Notes: generated by a model from the letters alone, not told the origin. A DNA stretch of 64,000 nt from Pararhizobium antarcticum (GCF_001885585.1 NZ_LSRP01000001.1:237161-301160); one strand, 5' to 3'; positions 38,211-47,025 are shown, counted from the stretch's first letter. Numbers and translations: made by a program.

Positions 38211-39122
38211 TTACCGTTCGAAGGGTTCGCCGAGCGAGGCGACGCCGTTGAGTTTCAAAAGGCGTCGGTCGGCTGAAATGATGCCGAGCACGATGATCGT
38301 GACGAGATAGGGCAGGCTCGACAGCAATTGCGAGGGCACATCAAGGCCGGTCGCTTGCGCGGCCAGCCCCATGAGCGAAACCGCCCCAAAGAGGCAGGCG
38401 CCGAGGAAAATGCGACCGGTCAGCCATGTGCCGAAGACGACGAGGGCGATGGCGATCCAGCCACGCCCGGCAATCATGCCATCGGCCCAGAGCGGGGTGT
38501 AGATCACTGCCGCATAGGCCCCGGCAAAACCGGCCATCGCCCCGCCAAAGGCAATGGCAAGCACACGGACGGTGATGACCGAATAGCCGATGGCATGCGC
38601 CGCCTTCGGATTTTCGCCGACCGCTCTGAGGACGAGACCCAGTTTCGAATAGGCAAACATCGCCCATATGGCCAAGGTCGCGACCAGGGAGATCCACACG
38701 ACGATGTCCTGAACGAACAGGCCGCCGACAACAGGAAGATCAGACAGACCGGGAACGGCCAGCCGGGGCAGAGCCTTGACCGTCAGGCTCTCGTAGGATT
38801 TTCCGAACAGCGCCGACAGCCCCTGCCCGAGAATGCCGATGGCAAGGCCGGCCGCCACCTGGTTGGCGCGAAAGCCGAGCGTGACAAAGGCAAAGATCAG
38901 CGACAGCGCCGCACTGCCGAGCCCGGCTGCGACGAAACCGAGAAAATGCCCGCCGCCCTGATAGACGACGATGAAAGCCAGCACAGCACCGAGCGCCATC
39001 AGCCCCTCGACCCCGAGATTGAGCACGCCGGCGCGCTCGACAACGAGTTCGCCCAGCGCCGCCAGAAGAAACGGCGTCGCGGCCGCCAGCATGCCGGCAA
39101 GAATGAACTCGATGGCGTTCAT
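38211..39122 (-). CDS. ABC transporter permease (BMP/nucleoside type)
   Basis: The 303-residue membrane protein (YufQ family) starts MNAIEFILAGMLAAATPFLLAALGELVVERAGVLNLGVEG, the usual start of this permease, from the ATG at 39122. It shows eight or so membrane segments and the coupling loop GENPKAAHAIGYSVITVRV. It overlaps the upstream permease gene by four bases and is the last gene of the second BMP-type operon, ending directly at the atzF stop. Confidence 0.88.
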   Translation of the reverse strand: MNAIEFILAGMLAAATPFLLAALGELVVERAGVLNLGVEGLMALGAVLAFIVVYQGGGHFLGFVAAGLGSAALSLIFAFVTLGFRANQVAAGLAIGILGQGLSALFGKSYESLTVKALPRLAVPGLSDLPVVGGLFVQDIVVWISLVATLAIWAMFAYSKLGLVLRAVGENPKAAHAIGYSVITVRVLAIAFGGAMAGFAGAYAAVIYTPLWADGMIAGRGWIAIALVVFGTWLTGRIFLGACLFGAVSLMGLAAQATGLDVPSQLLSSLPYLVTIIVLGIISADRRLLKLNGVASLGEPFER

Positions 39123-40231
39123 GAGGGGCTCCGGTCCGCGGCTTTGGGGGCGGTTTTCGGCCATTCGAGACGATAGCGGACAAACGCGATGGCAATGAGA
39201 TAGCCGAGCAGCAGGCTGCCCTGGAAGACACGCACGGCGGCGATCGGCAGGTTCGCGGACACCATGGCATTGTCGCCACCGATGTAGATGACGGCCATGA
39301 CCAGCGCCGAAACCACAATGCCGATCGGGTGCAGGCCGCCGAGATAGGCGACGATGATCGCTGCATAGCCGTAGCCGCTCGAGATCGACCGCTGCAATTG
39401 TCCGATCGGGCCTGCGACTTCGGCGGCCCCCGCAAGACCTGCCGCAAAACCGCCGATCAGCAGCGAAAGCCAGATCGCCGAACCCTGCTTGAAACCGGCA
39501 TAACCGGCCGCGCGCGGCGCAAGGCCGCCGACCTGCAGCTTGTAGCCGCTGAAACTTTTCTGCATGAAGACGAAGGCCGCAAGCGACAGGACAAGCGTGA
39601 TCAGGAAAGAGACGTTGAGACGCGTCCCGGCAATCAGGGTCGGCACCATGGCGTCGTATTGGAACATCACCGATTGTGGAAAATTGAAACCGTTCGGGTC
39701 CTTCCACGGGCCAAGCAGCAGGTAGTTCAGAAGCTGCGCCGCCACGAGGCTGAGCATCAGCGACACGAGGATTTCGTTGGCATTGAGCCGCACGCGCCAG
39801 AATGCGGTGATTGATGCCCAGAGCGCCCCGCCGATGGCCCCGAAGAGCAGCATGGCCGGCCAGATCCACTGACCCGTGGCCTGAGGAAAATAGACCGGAA
39901 TCGCCGAGGCGAAGATCGCACCGAGAATGAACTGGCCTTCGGCACCGATGTTAAAGACCTTGGCACGAAAACCGATCGCCAGACCCTGCGCAATCAGAAG
40001 CAGCGGTCCGGCCTTCAGCAGCACCTCCGAGAACGACGCCCAGGACATGAAGGGCTCGAGAAGCATCGCATAGACGATGGCAACAGGATCGCGGCCCATC
40101 AGCCTGTAGAGGCTGAGATTGAGGATCAGCGCAACGAGCAGCGCAAGGACGGGGGCCAGAACCGTCGCCGCAAGTGAGGCGCGTTCCCGGCGGACCATCG
40201 TCGGAAGAAGGGAACCGGATGCGAAGCTCAT
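39119..40231 (-). CDS. ABC transporter permease (BMP/nucleoside type)
   Basis: This 370-residue protein is the YufP-type permease of the second BMP importer, with about ten membrane segments and the GLAPRAAGYAGFKQGSAIWLSLLIGG segment that corresponds to the coupling loop. It overlaps the ATPase gene upstream and the other permease gene downstream by four bases each, so stoichiometric synthesis is likely. Confidence 0.9.
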   Translation of the reverse strand: MSFASGSLLPTMVRRERASLAATVLAPVLALLVALILNLSLYRLMGRDPVAIVYAMLLEPFMSWASFSEVLLKAGPLLLIAQGLAIGFRAKVFNIGAEGQFILGAIFASAIPVYFPQATGQWIWPAMLLFGAIGGALWASITAFWRVRLNANEILVSLMLSLVAAQLLNYLLLGPWKDPNGFNFPQSVMFQYDAMVPTLIAGTRLNVSFLITLVLSLAAFVFMQKSFSGYKLQVGGLAPRAAGYAGFKQGSAIWLSLLIGGFAAGLAGAAEVAGPIGQLQRSISSGYGYAAIIVAYLGGLHPIGIVVSALVMAVIYIGGDNAMVSANLPIAAVRVFQGSLLLGYLIAIAFVRYRLEWPKTAPKAADRSPS

Positions 40232-41751
40232 GCGTGTTCCTCCCCGGTTAAAGACTGTGCCCCGATCATGTAGCGACCGATCTCTTCAGGCTTCGTGTCG
40301 CGTGTCACCAGCCGCGGGCTGAGCGTTCCGTGATGCAGCACCTGGATCGCATCGCAAAGTTCGAACAGTTCCTCGAGTTCCTCGGAAATCACGAGAATGG
40401 CCATGCCCTCGTTGCGCAACGCCACCAGCCGGCTGCGCACGGCGGACGCCGCCCCGATATCGACACCCCAGGTCGGCTGCGCGACAAACAGAAGCTTCGG
40501 AGACAGCATGATTTCGCGGCCGACGATGAACTTCTGCAGATTGCCGCCGGAGAGCGTTCCGGCCTCGGCATCCGGGCCGGGGGTGCGCACATCATACTGG
40601 CGAATGCAGTCGCGGGTGAACGCCATCGCCCGCTTCCTGTCGACAAGCCCGTGCCGCAGCAGACCCAGCGGATGCGCCGTCAGCAGGCCGTTGAGGACAA
40701 GCGACATTTCAGGCACCGCCCCGCGTCCGAGCCGGTCCTCCGGAACGAAGGCAAAACCCCGTTGCCGGCGCGCGGCGGCATCGAGCCTGCCGACGTCCGA
40801 TCCCATCATGTAGATCCGGTCCCGCTGGTCGCGGCCCAGAACCGTCTCGCCGGAAATCAGCGCGGCAAGCTCGCTCTGGCCATTTCCGGAAATGCCGGCG
40901 ATCCCGAGGATTTCGCCGGCGCGCACCTCAAGCGTTATGCCAGACAGCGACACAGCGAAGGGATCGTCCGGCTTATGGTCGAGGCCGATGATTTCCAGCC
41001 GCTTTTCGCCACCCGACTGAGGCAGCGCCGATATCGGCGCCGGCATGTCGCGGCCGATCATCATGCGGGCGAGATCATGGGTATCGTGCTCGCGCGGATC
41101 GACATCCCCGGTCACCCGCCCGCTGCGCAGGATCGTCGCCTGGTCGCAGATCGCCCGGATTTCCTCCAGCTTGTGGGAAATCAGGAGAATGGAAACCCCG
41201 CCGTCCCGCAGGCGGCGCAGCGTGTCGAAGAGTTTCTCCACCAATTGCGGCGGCAGCACCGAGGTCGGCTCATCGAGGATCAGCAGCTTTGGATTGGTCA
41301 TCAGGCAGCGGATGATCTCCACCCGTTGCCGCTCACCGACCGACAGCGCATGCACATGGGCAAGCGGATCGACTTCGAGGCCGAACTCCTGCCCGAGCGT
41401 CTTGATGCGCTGCGCAAGCTCGGCCTTCCGGCCGGGTACGACGAGGCGGATGTTTTCCAGAACGGTCAGGGTCTCGAACAGCGAGAAATGCTGGAAGACC
41501 ATGCCGATCCCCTTGCGCCTTGCCTCTGCGGGAGAGGCAAGGCGCAAGGGTTGTCCCTGCCAGACGACGGTCCCCTCGTCCGGTTGCTCGACGCCGTAAA
41601 TCAGCTTCATCAGCGTCGATTTGCCCGCCCCGTTCTCGCCGAGGATCGCATGGATCGATTGCGCAGCCACGTCCAGATCGATCGCCTGATTGGCGTGGAT
41701 CTGGCCGTAGCTTTTCGAAATGCCGCGCAGCGACAGGAGCGGGGCGTTCAT
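40228..41751 (-). CDS. ABC transporter ATP-binding protein (BMP/nucleoside type, tandem)
   Basis: The 507-residue protein has two ABC domains: GENGAGKST, LSVGERQRVEIIRCL and LLILDEPTSVLPP in the first, and GISGNGQSE, LSGGNLQKFIVGREI and LLFVAQPTWGVDIG in the degenerate second. It belongs with the BMP-type permeases and binding protein. Compared with the other BMP ATPase at 33828 it differs throughout, so the two systems are paralogues of long standing, not a recent duplication. Confidence 0.9.
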   Translation of the reverse strand: MNAPLLSLRGISKSYGQIHANQAIDLDVAAQSIHAILGENGAGKSTLMKLIYGVEQPDEGTVVWQGQPLRLASPAEARRKGIGMVFQHFSLFETLTVLENIRLVVPGRKAELAQRIKTLGQEFGLEVDPLAHVHALSVGERQRVEIIRCLMTNPKLLILDEPTSVLPPQLVEKLFDTLRRLRDGGVSILLISHKLEEIRAICDQATILRSGRVTGDVDPREHDTHDLARMMIGRDMPAPISALPQSGGEKRLEIIGLDHKPDDPFAVSLSGITLEVRAGEILGIAGISGNGQSELAALISGETVLGRDQRDRIYMMGSDVGRLDAAARRQRGFAFVPEDRLGRGAVPEMSLVLNGLLTAHPLGLLRHGLVDRKRAMAFTRDCIRQYDVRTPGPDAEAGTLSGGNLQKFIVGREIMLSPKLLFVAQPTWGVDIGAASAVRSRLVALRNEGMAILVISEELEELFELCDAIQVLHHGTLSPRLVTRDTKPEEIGRYMIGAQSLTGEEHA

Positions 41752-41754
41752 GGC

Positions 41755-42855
41755 TTACTTCGGCAGCGGCGTGGCGACGCCCTTGACGTGCCAATCCATC
41801 GCAATGATCTCCGGATCGGCAGGCGTAACGCCGGCAGCGATACCCTCGGTGCCATCGGCCTTGGTCACGGGACCAGTGAACGGCGAGAAACTGCCATCGG
41901 CGATCTTGGCCTCGATCTCCTTGATCTTCGTCATCGTGTCAGCCGGCACATCGGGGTTCCAGTCGACAACCTCGACGACCTGTTCAGAGACGCCGAGGAA
42001 GGCATTGGCCCCCTTGAAGCTTCCGGCGAGATGCGCATCGACCGATGCCTTGAAGAACGGCGACCAGTCGGTCGCGACACAACCGAGATAGGTCTTCTCG
42101 GCATATTTCTTCATCGACGAGTTGAGGTTGAACGAATAGACGCCGGCTTCCTCGCAAGCCGCGATCACGGACGGCGTGTCCTGCGCATTGGAGAAGATCA
42201 CGTCGCATTTCTGTGCAATGAGCGCCTTGGCGGCTTCCTGCTCCTTGGCCGGATCGAACCAGGAATTGACCCAGACGACCGAGACCTCGATGTCCGGATT
42301 GACGCTTTGGGCGCCCAGTGTAAACGCGTTGATGGAGGTGATCAGTTCGGGGATCGCAAAGGCCGAGACCGAGCCCAGCTTGCCGGTCTTGGAGAGCGCT
42401 GCGGCTGCCATGCCGAGCAGATAGGTGCCCTGGAAATATTTGGCGGCAAAGGGCGAGAAGTTCGGCGCGACCTGGAAGCCGGAAGCATGCAGGACAGTGA
42501 CGCTCGGGTCGCGACGGGCGATCTGTAGCGCGCCGTTCTGATAGCCGAAGGAGCCGGCGATCAGGAACTTGTTCCCGTCGGCGACCGTCTTGGTCATGAT
42601 GCGGTCGGCGTCGGGGCCTTCCGCAATGCTTTCGAGCACGGTGATCTTCACCTTGTCGCCATAGGCCGCCTTGATCGGCTCCAGGCCTGCGGCCAGCGCG
42701 TGGCCCCAGCCGACATCGCCGACCGGCGACGGGATCACGAGCGTGATGCCCAGCGGTTCGTCTGCGGCGAGCGCAAGACGGCTGCCGAGTGCGCCGGCGA
42801 GACCGGTGGCGGCAAGGCCCTGCATCAGTGTTCTGCGGGTAAGATTGGTCAGCAT
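41755..42855 (-). CDS. BMP-family ABC transporter substrate-binding protein
   Basis: The 366-residue BMP/PnrA-type protein has a twin-arginine-like signal (NLTRRTLMQGLAATGLAGAL) with an ALAADEP cleavage region. The core has GITLVIPSPVGDVGWGHALA, FLIAGSFGYQNGALQIA and FNLNSSMKKYAEKTYLGCV. It lies between the ATPase gene (three bases) and the amidohydrolase gene (21 bases). A purine or another nitrogen heterocycle is the probable ligand by family and context. Confidence 0.88.
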   Translation of the reverse strand: MLTNLTRRTLMQGLAATGLAGALGSRLALAADEPLGITLVIPSPVGDVGWGHALAAGLEPIKAAYGDKVKITVLESIAEGPDADRIMTKTVADGNKFLIAGSFGYQNGALQIARRDPSVTVLHASGFQVAPNFSPFAAKYFQGTYLLGMAAAALSKTGKLGSVSAFAIPELITSINAFTLGAQSVNPDIEVSVVWVNSWFDPAKEQEAAKALIAQKCDVIFSNAQDTPSVIAACEEAGVYSFNLNSSMKKYAEKTYLGCVATDWSPFFKASVDAHLAGSFKGANAFLGVSEQVVEVVDWNPDVPADTMTKIKEIEAKIADGSFSPFTGPVTKADGTEGIAAGVTPADPEIIAMDWHVKGVATPLPK

Positions 42856-42876
42856 GTCAGTTCCCTCTTCTGGTTT

Positions 42877-44256
42877 TTAGAATTCTATGGTCGCAAGAGC
42901 CGCTTCGGCATCGGCAAACAGTTTCGCTTCGTCGAGCCCGACGAACGCCCCCTTCTGCCAGACGATCCGCCCGTTGATCATGGTCATGTCCGTCGCCATG
43001 CCGATGCCGACGCGGGCAATCAGGCTCAAAGGATCATGCCGCGTGCCGACATAGTCCATGCGGCGCGTATCGATGGCAAACAGGTCGGCAGCCATGCCGG
43101 GGGCAAGCCGCCCGATGTCGGAGCGGCCAAGCAGGCTGGCACCGCCGGTCGTGCCGTATCGAAGGAATTCGACGGGGGACGGTACCGGATGCCTGCGCGT
43201 CGATGACACCAGGCATTGCAGCATGTAGGCCGAATGCAGGCAGTGCATCAGGTTGGAATTGTCGTTGGACGCCGCGCCGTCGCAGCCGATGCCGACACGC
43301 AGCCCGAAAGCTGCCATCGCGGGAATGTCGGTCACTTCCGCGCCGACGAGATAGACCGGTTCCGGGCAATGCGAAACACCGGTGCCGCTGGCCGCCATCG
43401 TCTGCAGTTCGTCGTGGGTCAGTTCCCAGCAATGGGCGTAAAAGGCGTCGGGACCGGCAAAGCCGATCTCCTCCAGATAATCGACAGTGCGTTTGCCGTG
43501 GCGCGCCAGAATGACCGGGCTCTCACCCTCGCCGACATGGGTGTGCATCATGACGCCACGATCGCGCGCCAGCGCCACCGATTCCACGAAAGTCTCGCGG
43601 TAGCAATTGACCGGCTGGCACGGTGCGACGACGACCTGCCGCATGCTGAAGGGATCGGTGTCGTGATAGGTGTCGATCAGTCGGGCGCAGTCTGCAATGA
43701 ATTCGTCGGTCGTCTCCAGCATCGCGTCTGGAATGGTCGAGCCTTCCGACTTCGGCAGCGTATTGCCACCGCGCCCCGCATGAAAACGCATGCCGAAGAG
43801 ATCAGCGGCCTCGAATTGCCGGTCGATCAGCCGCTTTCCGGCATGCCTCGGGAAATTGTACTGATGATCGAAGGCCGTCGTGCAGCCATGTTTGATCAGC
43901 TCGGCCATGGCCGTGACCGACGAATGGTAGAAGCATTCCTCGGTCAGCTGCGAAAAGATCGGATAGATCCGGTCCAGCCATTCGATGACCGAGAGTTTCG
44001 TCCAGTCGAGATCGGTGCGGTTGCGCACGAAGCACTGGAAGAAATGGTGGTGCGTGTTGACGAGCCCGGGATAGACGAACCATCCGGTTGCATCCTGCAC
44101 GGTCGTGCCGACGGACAGAAGGTCCGGCCCGAGGTTTTCGCCGATCGCCTGGATTGCCGGACCCTTCGTCAGGAGATCGACATTGCGGCGCACGACCGGG
44201 CCGCTGCCGTCGTCGACGATCACCGCTGCACAGTTCTTCAGGAGGATACCGGTCAT
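42877..44256 (-). CDS. Amidohydrolase, 8-oxoguanine deaminase/AtzB-like
   Basis: The 459-residue TIM-barrel amidohydrolase has the metal ligands of the mononuclear deaminase subtype: HxH in LVNTHHHFFQ, His in MMHTHVGEGES, His in FYAHCWELTHDE and Asp in GIGCDGAASND. The first part (NTHHHFFQCFVRN, then WLDRIYPIFSQLTEE and HGCTTAFDHQYNFP) resembles bacterial 8-oxoguanine deaminases and their AtzB/TrzN relatives, which deaminate or dealkylate purines and s-triazines. It sits between a GST-like gene (one-base gap) and the BMP-type binding-protein gene. A role in opening up an aminated heterocycle after transport or N-demethylation fits, but the substrate is not proven. Confidence 0.82.
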   Translation of the reverse strand: MTGILLKNCAAVIVDDGSGPVVRRNVDLLTKGPAIQAIGENLGPDLLSVGTTVQDATGWFVYPGLVNTHHHFFQCFVRNRTDLDWTKLSVIEWLDRIYPIFSQLTEECFYHSSVTAMAELIKHGCTTAFDHQYNFPRHAGKRLIDRQFEAADLFGMRFHAGRGGNTLPKSEGSTIPDAMLETTDEFIADCARLIDTYHDTDPFSMRQVVVAPCQPVNCYRETFVESVALARDRGVMMHTHVGEGESPVILARHGKRTVDYLEEIGFAGPDAFYAHCWELTHDELQTMAASGTGVSHCPEPVYLVGAEVTDIPAMAAFGLRVGIGCDGAASNDNSNLMHCLHSAYMLQCLVSSTRRHPVPSPVEFLRYGTTGGASLLGRSDIGRLAPGMAADLFAIDTRRMDYVGTRHDPLSLIARVGIGMATDMTMINGRIVWQKGAFVGLDEAKLFADAEAALATIEF

Positions 44257-44257
44257 C

Positions 44258-44917
44258 CTACACCTCGACCGTTGGGATTGGCGGTTCGGGCTTCAGCTCA
44301 TGCAGCCGGTGGATACCGGGCATTTCGATAAAGCCGTCCAGAGACCGGAGCGCGCGCGACCAGAGCCGGATCGCGGGATAGGGATCGAGCGCAACGCCGC
44401 CATCAGGCGCCAGCGCCACATAGGGAAAGCAGGCGATATCGGCAATCGTCGGCCGCTCCGAGGCAAGAAAGCGCATACCGCGCACCCCTTGTTCGACCAG
44501 CCCCGCCTCCAGCTCGCGCAGCGCTGCAATGCCCTGCCTCTGCAAGACCGCGATATCGCCGGGACGCAGCAGCATTTCATGGAGCCGCGCGCCGCCGAGA
44601 CTTGCCGTCAACCGGCTGGAAAAGGCCAGCCATTGCTGAACCCGCGCGGCCTCCTCCGGCTTTTCGCCAGCCAGCCATGCCGGCGCAGCCTTTGCCGCGA
44701 GATAGGCGAGCATGGCGGCGGATTCCGTCAGGAGCAGGTCGCCATCCTCGAGGATCGGAATGCAACCCGCGGGGTTCAGCGCCAGCATTGCAGCGCTCCT
44801 GTGCTCGGCGCCCGGATGGAAATCGACAGGACGCAGGTCAAGTGTCACCCCGGTCAGCGACGCCATCAGGCGGACTTTGTAGCAACTCGGCGAAAGGATG
44901 TAGTCGTAGAGCTTCAT
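44258..44917 (-). CDS. GST-like protein (NdmE-like context)
   Basis: The 219-residue protein has the glutathione S-transferase fold: an N-terminal thioredoxin-like domain (MKLYDYILSPSCYKVRLMASLTGVTL, with LNPAGCIPILEDGDLLLTESAAML as the glutathione-binding stretch) and a C-terminal helical domain (RFLASERPTIADIACFPYVAL). The ATG at 44917 overlaps the stop of the oxygenase catalytic gene, so translation is coupled. In the caffeine N7-demethylase complex a GST-like subunit, NdmE, holds together the catalytic and Rieske parts, and this gene has the same neighbour. Ordinary GST activity is the alternative. Confidence 0.8.
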   Translation of the reverse strand: MKLYDYILSPSCYKVRLMASLTGVTLDLRPVDFHPGAEHRSAAMLALNPAGCIPILEDGDLLLTESAAMLAYLAAKAAPAWLAGEKPEEAARVQQWLAFSSRLTASLGGARLHEMLLRPGDIAVLQRQGIAALRELEAGLVEQGVRGMRFLASERPTIADIACFPYVALAPDGGVALDPYPAIRLWSRALRSLDGFIEMPGIHRLHELKPEPPIPTVEV

Positions 44918-45774
44918 TGGGCCACCAGCTGCGCGCCATAGGTATAGTCGTGCCGCTTGAGCCAGCGGCGATAGGCAATGGAGGTAAGATCGGCCCGCGT
45001 CGGGATTTCCATGCCCGGATCGAGCGGCAGGCGCCGCGGAATCTGGTTTTCGAGGATCGACCGATCCTGCAGGAAGATCGTCTGCTGGAAATGAATGAGG
45101 TCGGTCATCGACGTCTCGTCGTCGAACAGCGCCATCCAGGGCCAGACATCGCAGAGATCTTCCGAAAGCGGCTGAACAAAAAGCGTGATGACGTCCCATT
45201 CGTCCGGACGCGGCGGGCAGGTCTTGTAGAGCACCGAGCAGGTCGGCGCCGGCACGCGATACATGTACTCCGTCGTGATGCCGCCACTGGCCGATTTCGA
45301 CGCCTGCGGCTGGTAGAACTTCACCTGCGTCGCCCAGACCTCGTCGACATCCTCGCGGATCTCGACCTTGTAGTTCTGAACCTCCGTGTGCGGTTCGGCG
45401 CCGAGAATGTCGGTGTGGACGAAGGGGAAATGGGCGATATCCAGAAAATTCTCGACAGTGCGCAGGGGCGAGCAGCGCACACGGACGACGCCGACATCAA
45501 CAAATCGACGTCCGGGCTGGTCGGCCTCGGGGATGGGAAACAGCTCCTTCTGCGGCGCGCCGAGCGAGGACCAGACATGGCCATAGCGCGCACGCACCGG
45601 AAGGACGCGGCCATCTGCAGCCGTCACCCTTGCATGCCCCTCGGCGTCGCAGGCGACCTCGATCGGGGCACCCATCAGGGCGGTCTTGCGGCCGCCTGGC
45701 TGCAACTGGCTGAGAAGGCCGACCGGATACCATTCGTCAATCATGGCCTGCATCGTCATCGCCTGATCCGTCAT
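44914..45774 (-). CDS. Rieske-type oxygenase catalytic subunit lacking the Rieske site
   Basis: The 286-residue protein is the non-haem iron catalytic domain of a Rieske oxygenase. ENFLDIAHFPFVH contains the E-x3-D-x2-H-x4-H motif with His115 and His120 as iron ligands; Asp237 (IFLQDRSILENQ) is the likely third ligand, and Asp112 the electron bridge. Residues 1-75 hold only a shrunken remnant of the Rieske domain (GAPIEVACDAEGHARV, then PVRARYGHVWSSLG) without the two Cys-His pairs. The missing cluster is supplied by the gene immediately upstream, whose end overlaps this start by four bases. The architecture matches NdmC of the caffeine N7-demethylase. A demethylation or hydroxylation of a purine-like or triazine-like compound is the best guess. 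Confidence 0.82.
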   Translation of the reverse strand: MTDQAMTMQAMIDEWYPVGLLSQLQPGGRKTALMGAPIEVACDAEGHARVTAADGRVLPVRARYGHVWSSLGAPQKELFPIPEADQPGRRFVDVGVVRVRCSPLRTVENFLDIAHFPFVHTDILGAEPHTEVQNYKVEIREDVDEVWATQVKFYQPQASKSASGGITTEYMYRVPAPTCSVLYKTCPPRPDEWDVITLFVQPLSEDLCDVWPWMALFDDETSMTDLIHFQQTIFLQDRSILENQIPRRLPLDPGMEIPTRADLTSIAYRRWLKRHDYTYGAQLVAQ

Positions 45775-46424
45775 TGTGCGGCTGCCTTCTCTTGACGATC
45801 CTCGGCCGTGCGGCGCAGGCTCTCCACGGTCCGCGAGGCCGAGATCCGGGTCGCAGCATCGGCTTCGCCCACAAGCAGGACATGCACAAGGGTCCGATCT
45901 CCGTCCTGCGCAGACAAAAGCAACCGGATATTGCCGGCGCCCGAGGTGATGTCGACCAGGCCTTCCGGACCTGCGGTGGCGCCGGCGGCGTCCTCGATCG
46001 CGGCCCGTGCGGCATGGACTGTCAGCGACCGGAACGGCACGAAACCATCGAGCCCTGGTGGCATCGAGCCCGGTGCACCCGCAGCCACCCAAATCACGCC
46101 ATCAGCCTCCTCGACGACATAAGTCGCCACCCGGATCGTTTCCGGCGGCTTTAGTCCCGGATGGGCTGGAATGCGCAGACAGTGTCCAGACTGGGCATAG
46201 CTCCATCCGTGATAGATGCAGGAGATCGCCTCGCCGCGCACGAATCCATGCGAAAGGCGCATTCCGCGATGCGGACACCGATCTGCCGAGGCTGCAATGC
46301 GCCCGGAATCGCTGCGCCACAGCGCAATCGATCCGCTGACGATATAAGCCGGGATCACAGTTCCAGCCGGTAAATCTTGTGACAGGGCGACGGGCGTCCA
46401 CGAGCCTGTCGTATCGGAGAGCAT
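45771..46424 (-). CDS. Rieske [2Fe-2S] protein (split from its oxygenase)
   Basis: The 217-residue protein has a Rieske domain at residues 8 to about 112. The ligands are Cys50 and His52 (CPHRGMRLSHG), Cys69 and His72 (CIYHGW). The next 100 residues (FVPFRSLTVHAARAAIEDA, then GNIRLLLSAQDGDRTLVHVLLVG) have no iron-ligand motif and no reductase domain that I recognise. It is the first gene of the minus-strand operon and overlaps the catalytic gene by four bases. It probably supplies the electron-transfer cluster to that protein. No ferredoxin reductase lies in the window, so the electron donor must be elsewhere. Confidence 0.85.
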   Translation of the reverse strand: MLSDTTGSWTPVALSQDLPAGTVIPAYIVSGSIALWRSDSGRIAASADRCPHRGMRLSHGFVRGEAISCIYHGWSYAQSGHCLRIPAHPGLKPPETIRVATYVVEEADGVIWVAAGAPGSMPPGLDGFVPFRSLTVHAARAAIEDAAGATAGPEGLVDITSGAGNIRLLLSAQDGDRTLVHVLLVGEADAATRISASRTVESLRRTAEDRQEKAAAQ

Positions 46425-46579
46425 GACGAAACTTTCTGAACAAAATCATAGATTTGCTGATCGCACGGCACCGCGGCGCCGGCCTTCAACCAGAACACGT
46501 TTGCATAAATATTTCGCATTTGCAATCTTGATTAAATATCAAGCACAAGGCCCGCATGCAGGAAACGGCCATCACAATT

Positions 46580-46849
46580 CTAGCGCGTTTCGATGGTGAT
46601 CGCAGAACGCTCGATCCGCTCCACCCAGACATCGATCGGCCCCAGCGAACAGCCCATCTCCATCATGTCCAAAAGCTCCTCCGGACCGGCGATCTCGAGT
46701 TCGATCCGCGCCGCACTGGCATGGCAGATGACATGATCAAGACCGAGCTTTGCGGCATGCCGCCGGATCCACGGAACAAAGGACGCCCCTTCGAGGTCGC
46801 CGAGGATCGTCATGCGCTCGCGCAATTCCACCGCTTCTTCTACCATCAT
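46580..46849 (-). CDS. Acylphosphatase-like protein lacking catalytic residues
   Basis: The 89-residue protein matches acylphosphatases in length and pattern: RERMTILGDLEGASFVPWIRRHAAKLGLDH followed by ARIELEIAGPEELLDMMEMGCSLGPIDVWVERIE. The catalytic Arg of the GVGFR-type loop is a Val here (GASFV), and the conserved Asn after strand 2 is not present (HVICHAS). It is thus probably not an acylphosphatase enzyme but a fold-only protein. The start at 46849 (MMVEE) gives the family length; longer starts exist upstream. It is alone between the Rieske operon and the sRNA array. Confidence 0.65.
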   Translation of the reverse strand: MMVEEAVELRERMTILGDLEGASFVPWIRRHAAKLGLDHVICHASAARIELEIAGPEELLDMMEMGCSLGPIDVWVERIERSAITIETR

Positions 46850-47025
46850 CAAACTGCTCGCTCCTGCTTCGCAGATGCGAGCATAGCCCCTGACTACGCG
46901 CACGTCAGGGTCTTTCACCATCGATTGCGACAAGATCGGCCCGAAAAGAGCATCGCTCTTTTTGCATGGCTGCACTGCAATAACGCATCTTTAATATGCA
47001 GCAAAATACGATATCTTCTGGTCAT

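Noticed and set aside
40330..42528. A 732-codon open frame on the plus strand opposite the ATPase and binding protein genes
   Set aside because: It is antisense to two clear ABC genes, its product is rich in Arg/His/Gly/Gln with no recognised domain, and it has no ribosome-binding site. Long antisense frames are expected in GC-rich DNA.
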